A stretch of DNA of 64,000 nt, taken from the NCBI GenBank assembly GCA_029959195.1, contig CP114121.1, forward strand, positions 992,001 to 1,056,000, read 5' to 3'. The notes under the pieces are model-generated. The model worked only from the letters and a program-made list of their open reading frames with translations, was not told the DNA's origin and made no database searches. Shown in pieces: positions 11,495 to 21,640 of this stretch. Every line of letters starts with the position of its first letter. Position 1 is the first letter of the stretch. Made by a program: the position numbers and the translations under genes. This DNA is from Dictyophora rubrovolvata. Taxonomy: Eukaryota > Basidiomycota > Agaricomycetes > Phallales > Phallaceae.

Positions 11495-12490
11495 TATTAT
11501 TCCAATTATCACCATCATCTTGTATATAGTTACATTCCATTAATTAAAACCAACAATGTTTTCCATTTTGTCTTTTGATTTATTTCATCAGCGGCGTGAC
11601 CGGAAAGAAACCAGAACGTTACAAATACACCACTAAACTGTATCTTCTTCCCGCGTTACTCTGTATCTACATCTTCTTCTCTTCTGGAGGTTATGCTTGG
11701 ATGCAGATATTCCAAAGCCTCCATGAACTTTTTGGGATGTTCTACCGAGAATCCGACGCGAAATGTATCCCCTTTGATCTTGATAACATAGCTGTTTTTC
11801 CTGTTGGAAGCCAAGAAACCCCGAGACCAATCTCGGGTCCAAAGAATACCCGTCACCGACAGTCCTTCGATTTTTACTCCTATCCAACGCATCTCCGATG
11901 CCGGTGTGATATACAGGATGTCCGGGATAGGAATTTGGCGAGTAGGTTTCAAAACAAGATAGTTAATCAGGGTTAAAGTTTTTGTCTCTGGATTGATCTC
12001 GATAAACTTGTCGGAATAGTGCCCCGCACGTGGCGATAATGGTTCGGTTTCATCGTCTAAACCCGACGTAACAAGGACCAGTGACTCCTGGTTCGAATGT
12101 CTATGAGGTCGCAACATATAGGTGAATGAGATAACTCAGTTGTTGTGCATTGTTTTTACAAGAACCGACTTAGATATTTATGTTAAACGAATTGATAGGA
12201 GAACATCTATGGTCTAGGCTCTAGTCTATAGGTCATGTGCTCGCTGACACGAAGGCTAGTGGGAACCAGGGCATTCGGTGCAAATCAGCTGCTGCGCTCG
12301 GACTTAGGCTAAGATCTGTCAAACCGTGCTAGTGTCGCCTCTACACGGATATACATACGAGGACTTTCCGGGTAGCCGCCGGTTTTGGCCGTTGCTTTAG
12401 AGCCGGATGCAAAAACTCTCTGGTTGGCAGGCCATCTCTCTCCAGTAAAAGTGAAATTTTAACTGGTTGAGCCACATGTCTTTTGCCTGA
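11495..12490. repeat. Segmental tandem duplication, copy B (holds the intact ORF)
   Basis: This is the partner of the block at 10425-11400; it carries the same order of landmarks in the same orientation and an intact reading frame. The downstream end is diffuse, around CTGGTTGAGCCACATGTC (12460-12478), compared with GGGTTGAGCCAAATC at about 11402. Confidence 0.75.
11656..12117 (-). CDS. Small unknown protein, intact member of a duplicated pair
   Basis: I do not recognise this family. The single-exon frame encodes 153 residues starting MLRPHRHSNQES. The N-terminal part is acidic (DDETEPLSPRAG). The core alternates hydrophobic strands (FIEINPETKTLTLINYLVL, IPIPDILYITPA, WIGVKIEGLSVTGIL, FRVGFSV) and closes with an amphipathic helix (EHPKKFMEALEYLH), an order that resembles a PH-like fold. 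The evidence for a real gene is that the core is conserved with the decayed neighbouring copy, and that the minus-strand frame, not the overlapping plus-strand frame, preserves the protein-level similarity. An upstream exon is possible. Function unknown; the PH-like fold is only an inference. Confidence 0.55.
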   Translation of the reverse strand: MLRPHRHSNQESLVLVTSGLDDETEPLSPRAGHYSDKFIEINPETKTLTLINYLVLKPTRQIPIPDILYITPASEMRWIGVKIEGLSVTGILWTRDWSRGFLASNRKNSYVIKIKGDTFRVGFSVEHPKKFMEALEYLHPSITSRREEDVDTE

Positions 12491-12539
12491 AATTTCGATC
12501 CGCATGGAGCTCGGTCTTCGCACTCGGCGATACTACATA

Positions 12540-15500
12540 AATGAGGCAGATTTGGAGTTAGAAAGTGTCGTCACATTTTGGTTTTACTTCAGAACAAGGT
12601 ATTGAGCCTGGCATTGCTTAGTAACCCTTACAGGTTTGTCTCGATTTCGTCGAAGGCTGGTCGAGAAGGAAATTTCATGAGCGGCTGAAGACTCTGTGCT
12701 TCAATACTATAGAAGTCCCTAATTTCGGTGTCTATGGAATTCGGTGGGACCCCGAGGAAGTTCTGGGATTGGGATCGTAACCAATCTTCCAACTTTGGTT
12801 AGTAGTATAAATATCGTATCATTGGTGCCGAAAATGAGCCTGAAGCCTGTTCGATTTCGGCATTTAATGGACAGTTGCGATCTTCTTTAAGGTATGGAAA
12901 AGTACCTGGATTTAACCCTGATTGATGACCAAGCGCCAAGCCATTACCCTTTGGACTCTTCCCGTGCTTTCAGGTCTGAAGCTAGTAAAGAAACACACGA
13001 TGATCCATTAGGAAAGATTAGGTTTATAACATAATTTCGTCTTCAACTGTTGACTCGTTAAGATAAGCGTCTCCCGTGGTCTGCACGGATATGTAGGTGT
13101 TCTTTACCAATTTCGAAGGTTCGAGACTCAATTTGATGATTTCATTGTGACTCTACCTGCAGCGCCCATGTCTTCCTTTTGGGGTCGGTCTATCATGAGA
13201 TAAGTACATGCTTGTACTTAGCATACAAGGTCAAGTTATACAAACATATATGTCGGACAAATATTTAGGTATGTTGTATGTTGTTCCTGATAACTCGACT
13301 CAGGGACTATAATTATTAATTAGTTGAATTTCTGGTGATAGCTTCTTGATATATTTGACGGCTGCTATCTCTTGGGAGAATGCAATGCGTGCCTTTCAAC
13401 CGTAGTAGGGTCTCAGGCTGTAAAGATGCAATTGGCTTAGCGTTTAGGTCTGATAGGGGGTTAATAAAGGGCCAGCAGGTAATATGTATCAGAATTGAAT
13501 TGTCGATGCCAATATCCCACTGATTTCTTGGATAACTTTTAAACGACAGTTTTCCTCTCACAAATTCAGACTTAATTGGAATGAGGAGCGGTGGCGGAAG
13601 TGAACAAGGACTAGCTGCTCAGGGGAGTATTCAAGCCACGAACTAGTGCATTGTCTGTTCCATTTAAACTTATTTTTTTCCCACTTACGTATTCATGAAT
13701 TCTACAGAGAAGAACGACGCCGGTTAAGTCCAATGGCAATAAATTAACTGCTGACTGCTGTACGGCTTCAGGTTTGAAAGATGTAAGTAATCGAGTGAAG
13801 TGAGCGATGATTTCGAAGGTCTTTCGGTGTCCTAGGTGAACTCATAGAAGGACCATTTACTGATGGAATCAATTTAGACATTTTCCTATAACCATGGCTA
13901 TCAAAGGTCGCTCCTTTTGCCGCCCCCCAGCCTTACGGAATTATTCGGGGCCACCTACTAATTCATTTAAGGGCGAGATTGGCTGACCATACTAAATTTC
14001 GATTGGGAGAGTACACATTTTGGCTTGATCACGATATTCTCCTCGCCTCGGAAGAGAGTTTGATTACCCGTTATTCATTTTACGGGGAATCAGACCGTCG
14101 GAATCTTACTGACACCACTGACAGCAGCTGTTGCCACAGCTTTAAACTTTCAGCTGAAGCAACGTATGTACTGTCCAGATTGGTTAGCCATGCATTTCGG
14201 GGTCTTTCTGGGCTGTCGCCATCAAAATTTCTTTTCACGTGTCTTAGTGCTGTTGTTTAATTAAAGGCTGTGGTACGTTTGGTTAAATCCATGGCTTACC
14301 CTGGGGATGGCTAAGACTGAAACGCATCGTCCGGAACATCACCTTTTTTGATTATCTGGAGATCAACGTGGGTTTGAAGTGTGACGACTCAGAAGTAATT
14401 TATCGTTTATTAGCGTTAATCATCTGAGCTAGAGAGCTTCGTTGAATGTAATATTACCATAGAATATACTGATGAACACATGGGCTTAGTCTTTGTTCTC
14501 CAATTAGTTCCGAGTTTGATTCTCTCTCTCTCTCTCGTCACCACTTTAAGGTCCAATTGTTAGGCAATCATTTTGCACTGTCAGAGCTTTGAGATCCGAA
14601 GGTCCATTTTTTTTGCCAGCCTACGTCGGTCATGGTTAGATTTTGTGTCGATCCGATATGGTCGTGGAATCGATATTGTTATCAAAGTGAGCACTGTCTT
14701 TTAATCATTAATTCCATGAAAAGAAGACAATGGGATTGGTGTTGCTTGTGTAGAACTTAATTTATGGCTTACATTAGGAGGTCCAACCGAATTACGACAT
14801 AGTGTGAACTCCAATGCTGAATATATGCTGCACACGTGCTCTGAAACTTGGCTGCTTTTTCCTCTTCGCTTCCATATTAGGCTTCTCAGGGAGATTGTTG
14901 ATATACCTTTTAGGCATTGAAAAAAAAAGGATGTTAATATCGTAAGGAGAAGTAAATCTTATTTCATTTCCCAGGGTATAAGCCTCGAAATGAAAGTCTG
15001 AATGTTTTGGGAAGATCCTGACTAACCGCCAATCCCTGACTAATAATTCTTCCAAACACTGTCTGTGTCACTACTTTGTATGGACGACCTTAAGTCCAAC
15101 AAAATAAACTGAATTTTGGGTTTCGGACATGGAAGGGATCACTAGTAGCGAAGCGGTCTCGCATCTCAAGCTTCAGTCGTCCAGTAGGAGCATTGCAGAT
15201 GACGGATGTCGATTAACTCCGAGTGAGAATGATCAGTCATCTCTTAGAAGTATGCCGCCGAAAACTTTAAAATTTTTCAAGTCTTGGGAAGCCCGATAAG
15301 GTCGGAGGACTTGGGAACTTGGAAACGTTAACTCGATATATTCATAGAACTGGCACTAGCATGTGCGTTTCGCCAAAAAGTAGTATATATTTTTACAGAG
15401 TAGTTATATACCAAGCTTATGTTTACTTTGAAGGCCCGATAGTGTCTGATAGTCTGATAAACAGTACGTATTATTGTATACGTAGCCCCTAGATATATGC

Positions 15501-16900
15501 TATCGGACTGGTTCAGGGTTGTCATGGCGTTACGTTACGATAACTAGGCAGGGAATTCTCGAAGGATAAATAAAGTTTGTTCAATCGACATCGGTGGCAT
15601 AATCAGGTTCAAATTTTTTTTAATACTATAGCGCATAATTGTCAAGCCTTCAAATAAGCCCGGATTTCCAGCGCAGTACCCGAGTCCATCGATATCGCAT
15701 CCCAATTGAAAATGACGCATTGTCCGAGATCGCATCAAAAGAAGCCGCGATAGAATAGCAAATTCAAAAATCCCTAAGGATCCGATGTCCGACGCCCAGT
15801 CTCGTTCAAAGTTGGCATCATTAGATTGGCTTGGAACTCGAGGTTTATTCCGAATTTAATTTGAATATTGCAAGCACAAGGCTGGTTTTGCTATGGTACA
15901 ATACTACCATCTATCATATAGATATTTCCGAGTTGCGACATCCCTCCCTACCGGTGATCACGACAACTAACCTGTATACAATCGTGTTGTCAAGAAGTCA
16001 AAATTGCGCAGGCCCGTCGTTGACGATAAGCTGACTGGTCTAGGCGTAGTGTACGAGTTACATGATGGTACTTCTGATGCTCAATCTGTTATTTAATTTA
16101 TAACCGAGGTTGGCCCAATTTGACGCTTCCGGACATAGCTTGACCTTTGGTTCTATTATCAAGCACATCTTAGTCTACAATCAACGTGGCATTGCAGAAT
16201 TTGAATTGCGTAACTTAGGCTAAATTTTACAATAGAGCTTGGATTATTATAAGCTGTGTGGTTTTTATTTTTCGGGGCTGAGTGTCTTGCAATTGAAAAA
16301 AAAAATAGAGTTACCTGATCAGTAAGCACACATGGAAAAGATTGTTTCCTATTACCTAGGGTCCCATAAACCAGTAGTACGGATACAAGCGACAGAACCC
16401 TACGGTCTTCGGATTGTTGCCTTTACGATTTGGCCGATCTGTCTCGTCTCTGACAGTATTGGGATTTTGTTGCGAGATTATTGCTCATTTAGAATAAACC
16501 CAAGTACATAGTATATTGTATATTACATATCTACGATGAAGTACGACTCTATATGCAATGCAGCAAAAGAAAAGAAAAAGATAGTAGGATGAGAAGTGAA
16601 TAAACGAATTTCAAAATCGGGTAAATTGTACGTCCATGATAATGGAAAGAAGTATACAACGGTAAGAAGATGAGCGCGTGATTAGAAAACAGCCTGTGAT
16701 AGAACAGAGCGGAAAAGCAGAGCAAGCGATAAAACCCAGGTGACCCTAGAACAGCATATAGCACAGCAAAATGGTGAGGCGACAACAAGCATGGACTTTT
16801 GGGAAATATGTGGAAAGAAATAATACAATTGAAAGAAGACGGTCTCGAAACCAACGTAAAAGTTGATACGATAAGTGCGAAAGAGCTGGAGTAGTCCATA
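12540..16900. other. Gene-poor stretch, no supported gene
   Basis: Only short open frames occur here, for example minus-strand 13316-13561 and 14792-15055 and plus-strand 13979-14260. None shows a known domain, a spliced continuation or a paralogue in the window. There is a short CT microsatellite near 14521-14535 (TCTCTCTCTCTC) and several A/T runs. The stretch looks like decayed non-coding DNA, perhaps old repeat remnants, but I find no terminal repeats, transposase or reverse transcriptase signature. The last few hundred bases are probably the 3' region of the transcription-factor gene. Confidence 0.5.
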
Positions 16901-17201
16901 GAGGCCATGAAAGGCGTAGCGAAACGGTAGAAAGCATGTTCAAGCAAAATCTTGACAAAAACACGGGGGGCCTTGGGAGAAATATATGGTTACAATCGAC
17001 TCTGCATAATTGAATACTGACAGTTGAATGAGCGAAGGTTGAATAGACAAGTGACGAGATGAGGGTGGACGAGGGGTTACAATGATAAAATAGGCCACTG
17101 AGATATGCAATAAATGACGAGAGGGGCGAAAGGCGAGAGACGCAAGTGGAGACGGCGAGAAGTGACCGGGTAAACAGAAGCCCCGTCAGCTCTCGCGGGG
17201 A

Positions 17202-20200
17202 TTACGGTGCATATCCTCCGCCATATCTATATGCATAACTGTAGGACTCGTACTCGTTCCCTGATGCTGGATTAGCGTAAACTTGAGCTTGAGTATGGTC
17301 GAATCCTATTCCGGACATGGGATCCGTCGCGTAGCCATTGACCGCATGCACTTCATATGGTTCTGCGGTTAGGGAGACGGAGTGATGTTGTATTTGATGT
17401 TGCTGCTGCTGCATACCTACGTCATATGAACCCGTCTCCGTTTCATATTCGACACACATATGATACGAATCCGTTACTGACTGAACGCCCGGGGCATAGT
17501 ACGGATGCATATCCATAGAAGCTGTTCCCATGTTTGGATGTGCGACAGTCATAGATCCATGTGCCTGCTCCATCATGTCCGGCGAATATTCCATGACGTA
17601 CATACCGTCATGAGAGTTGAAGACGGGAGATACCTGGCTGCTGTGGTACGCCTCATTATCCCCTTCTTGAAGCATCGTCACATCCGGGTTCGTATAAGGA
17701 GAAGTTGTCGAGTGGGGATGTATATCGTCAGAGTTTTTGACACTCTCGTCCGGGGTGGGATAACCATGTTGAGTGTGATGTTGCTCGACGATGGGAGAAT
17801 GTACGTGTCCATGGGCGTAAAGCCTATATGAGTCATAAGGGGGGATCGTCACCTGCACCTGAGTTGGAATCGGGTATGTTTCATTAGATGAAAGAGATAT
17901 GACATTGGCTGGGTCTTGTAGGTCTACAGGAACCGTAGGTGATAGGGAAGATTCGACGGAAAAGGAAGGGGGCTGTTGAACTTCGAGTTTTATTTGTACT
18001 GGGATGTCGGAATTCATGTTGGTGGGCGTTGGAGTCAACGAACTATTGCTCCCTTCTGAATCGATGGGGGACCCGATCTCGCCTCCATCGTTTTTCGGTT
18101 CATTCACAATTTCTTCACCACCTCCTTCTCGTTGAACGATCTCTTCTTCCATATCGTCATCACTCTCCAGGAGGTCGCCAGGCCTTTCATCTTCGTAGAG
18201 AGGGTCCAACTCCAATTGAGGTTGTTGTTGTTCGTCCTCAACCTCCACGCGTACATCTTCATTCTTGACAACGACAGCTGCGGAAACAGAAAGCGCGTCA
18301 TCTTCAGCAGCCACTCCCGGCACGTCTCTCTTCTTGCCCTTGCCCTTGCCCTTACCCCTGGACTGAGTTTTCCATTTATTATCAGTCGTCGAGGTTGTCC
18401 ACTTGAAACTACTCGTCATACTTTTCATCCCACCTTTGGAACTAGCAATCGCACTAGATGTAGGTGCGAGTGCGGGTGTCAAATTAGCGTAGGTGAGATG
18501 TTTGGGAGGTCGCCCGCGACCACGATTAGGAGGTTTAGTGATTACAATGGAAGAGGAAGAAGGGCCGGACGTCGTCAAGCTTGGGTTATTGGAGGTGGTA
18601 GGAGAAAGTAAAGGTCGCAGTGGAATCGGGTCTGTAGACGCGACCGTTGGAGAAACCACTTCACCATTTCCTACCTCGTCTCCGTCGTCTCCCTCCTCTG
18701 GATCAACCTCTCCATTGCCATCCATATCCGCATCATCATCATCATCCATCCCACCCTTATCATCGCTCTGATCCTTATTCCCATCTTTCTTGCTTTTCTC
18801 AGCGTCTCCACCTTTCTTCGCCAACTCCTTTTCCTTCGCCTCCTTCTCTCTCGCCTCTTTTTCCTTCTCCTTCTTGCTCTTTCCCTTTCTTACACCTCGT
18901 TTAGATTCAGTCGGCCGTTCGCACGCAAGTCCGCGTCGAGCACATTGACTGAACTATGTCAACGCAGGGTTAAGTATGAGATTGAGAAGTTGGACTCACT
19001 TGCAGGGACCTTCATCACCCGTTAAGGTTTGCAGCGGAGGCGATGAGAGCAATACGGGAGGCGTTGACACAGAAGGAGACGTTGGTGAAGTGGATGATGT
19101 TGAAGTACTATTATTACCTTCAACGGTCGACGATAGCTTAGGACCCGAGTCTTCTGTGCCTGTTGTCTCCGATAGCGCTTCTCCCTGTCCCTCCCCCTGT
19201 TCTAACTGTACAGCAGCCGTCGTAGTCGTAGTCGGCGTTGCCGCCTGTTGCTGAGCTTGAGCTCGGGCTTGTGCTTCCTGCGCCAGCGCGATTGCCTCCG
19301 GTCCCGGTCCGCAGGCAATCTTCCGCTTCCGACAGAAATAACATGCCATGCGTGGTTTACGCATCGCCATTGCGTTCGGATTGGAAGATGGTGCCGCGCT
19401 GAGACCGGGGGTTGGAGTGTTAAAGTTGTTGAGCACGCCAGTAGTAGTAGTAGATGATGCCGCGGCTCCTGGAACATTTTGACCGCCGTTCGCTGAGACT
19501 GAAAACGTCGACGTGGTGTTTGGTGGTGGCATTTGTGTTGCTGCCGGGCCTGAAAAGTTGAGTGCTGGTGTCATGCTCATGCCAATGTTGACTGACGTGG
19601 TGAGCATCGTTGAGGTAGGACCTGATGAGGAGACAGCGACAGCGGCGGTCGCGTTGGTTGTTTTTTCGCTCTTTTCCTTTTTTCCAGCGTGCCCTCCCGG
19701 AGCTACACCGTTAGGAGTCAATGCCCCAGGAGCGATAACTAGTCTCATGACGCTTGAACTCGTTTCTGGGGCACATGTTGGTCCGGGGAGGGCCTGACCG
19801 CGAGAAAGAGGATAAGAGCCGAATAGACCAAAAATAGGAGCCGGGGTTGCTATATGTGCGGGAACGGGATCTGGAATGGTGATTGAAGTGAGGCTTTTGT
19901 TAGGCCTTTGACCTTGTGTTTGAGTTTTTGTCGGCGAAGGAGCTACTAATACTGGTGTTAATGCCAATGCAGAGGGAGGTGGTGATGGAGAAGATGTTGG
20001 TATAGTTGTTGTAAGAGTATGATTTACGCCAGAAACAGGACTGGAACCGGCTGGTGTTTCGTCTCTGCTTATGGGGCTATCGTCTTTCCTCTTCTCTTTT
20101 TCCTTGTCACCAACGCTGATTGTCGGTCTGGCATTGGCATAAGGGTGGAAGGCCTTGAATGGTTGTTCGCGTTCACGGCGAACAGGGCGGGTTAAACGAG

Positions 20201-20915
20201 GTGGAGGAACGTGGGTCATTGGAGAGGACGGTTCGCAGGGCGATTGAATTTGGGAATGAGGCGGGGGGATTTGGATTTGGGGTTTAGACGACGATGGTAT
20301 CGATTGAGATGGGGAATAAGTTAGAGGTTGTTGCTGAGATTGAAGGGGATACGACTGGGCATGCTGTTGCTGTTGCTGATGATATTGTTGTTCGGGTGCC
20401 TGACTAGAATTCGGCGGTGTCGATTGCTCCATCCCCCATTCGTATTCGTAATCACATGAATACTGTCTTTCAGCTGGAGTAATATCGCCATCATGAATGT
20501 TGACATCAGCATCGGGGGCATCTGGACTCTGGGGACGAATGAGAGGATCGGTGAATATTAGCTCCTGTTGCGGCGAGGAGGTAAAATATGACATGGTGGG
20601 TGGGACGGTGGTGGGACAAGTCATGTATCCAGGGGTAGGGGTATCGATGGTCGTGCTAGGTGTGGATACGCTGTATAATCATAGGGTTTAGAATCTGAAA
20701 TACAATAGATAGCACAAACACGCTTTGGAAACGCACAATTGATAGTGACTCGGCTGTGCACTCCTGGGCTGCTGATTTTGACCTCGGATCTGGATCTCTT
20801 GTTGAGTCTGCTGATCTTGATATTGGGAATGGGGATAGGAGTGACGAGGAGGGAAATCAGTCCGGAGATGTACTTCAGACTGGAATTCGAATTGGTATGG
20901 GTAGTGGGAGTACAT
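17202..20915 (-). CDS. Large low-complexity Zn2Cys6 transcription factor with split zinc cluster and apparent frameshift
   Basis: Zn2Cys6 proteins are fungal DNA-binding transcription factors. Predicted exons are 20737-20915, 19000-20670 and 17202-18949, about 1,200 residues. The start MYSHYPYQFEFQ begins a Gln/Tyr-rich region. The first half of the zinc cluster, ACYFCRKRKIACG, ends with its third cysteine at 19311-19313. The fourth lies at 19002-19004 and is spliced into CNQCARRGLACERPTE, giving a 102-residue Ala/Gln/Ser/Thr-rich loop where the family normally has roughly 5-12 residues. The long C-terminal half is acidic, then Pro/Ser/Tyr/Met-rich, as in activation domains. With the acceptor that keeps the zinc cluster, the frame breaks in a TTTT run at 18900-18903. 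Removing one T restores PTESKRGVRK and connects to the 540-codon open frame. This may be a sequencing error or a genuine lesion. Targets unknown. Confidence 0.75.
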
Positions 20916-21640
20916 GAGGGGGTCTCGAAATAGCGTGGGGCTGGAGCTGCAGTTACGGTACAGTTGGACAGCGGTGTCAACGACGATGGAGCACAAGAGG
21001 GATTATTTGACACAGTCAAGGGTATGTGGTGATATAATTTTTTACAAGTGGCAGACGATGGAATACGATATCGATGTAAACGTAAGATCGGTGTCGGCCA
21101 AGTGTGGTGTAGGACGTGAGCGTGATATATCTGTATCTTGCCTACCTATACGTAGAATATACTGTAAACCCTCGCAGTTTCATAGCAGAAAAGAAAGGAA
21201 AAGACGCACCACGAAAGTTTGTGACGAAGAAAACGACGACCACTGACACGCCCTCTTGAACCGAACGAGTGGGTGACAAGAGCAGAGCCTGGAGTAACGC
21301 TAAGGGCGAGGAGACTATTGTGGAGAGTAAGCACTACTTGAAAGAGTAGTAAATAGTGAATAGAGGGTTAAGGATGTCCAAAAAGAATCGAGGACTCACA
21401 TCGTACACACACAGACCACACTTGAATAAATACCTAAGCAAGTAGCAGAGCGAACACACGAACATTCCATAAGTAATAATGCAGTAATTATAATAGTAAA
21501 GTGTCACTTCCTTCTAAAACCCGGATATGATAAAATGTAATGTTAAAATAAATAAATAAAATATAATTATTAATATTTCATACAGTTCTCACACCCTCGA
21601 AATTTCGGATTTATTTCGAGAATTTCGTATTTTTTGGGTC
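20916..21640. promoter_or_regulatory. Upstream region of the Zn2Cys6 gene
   Basis: No convincing gene is seen. An alternative in-frame start for the transcription factor exists at 20994-20996, which would add about 27 residues. At 21540-21580 there is an A/T-rich tract with AAATAAATAAATAAAATAT. No clear TATA box could be assigned. Confidence 0.35.

Noticed and set aside
11575-11976. Plus-strand 133-codon frame overlapping the duplicated unknown gene
   Set aside because: The minus-strand frame preserves protein-level similarity with the second copy; the plus-strand frame does not.
14515-14540. CT microsatellite as a possible regulatory element
   Set aside because: It is a plain short simple repeat with no gene nearby.
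16549-16947. Minus-strand 132-codon open frame rich in Leu, Phe, His and Ser
   Set aside because: It lies just downstream of the transcription-factor stop, probably in its 3' region. The composition is that of a purine-rich strand read backwards, and no membrane-protein family is recognisable.
17505-19797. Several long plus-strand frames antisense to the Zn2Cys6 gene
   Set aside because: They mirror the low-complexity codons of the minus-strand gene (His, Pro, Val and Ser runs) and carry no domain or splice support.
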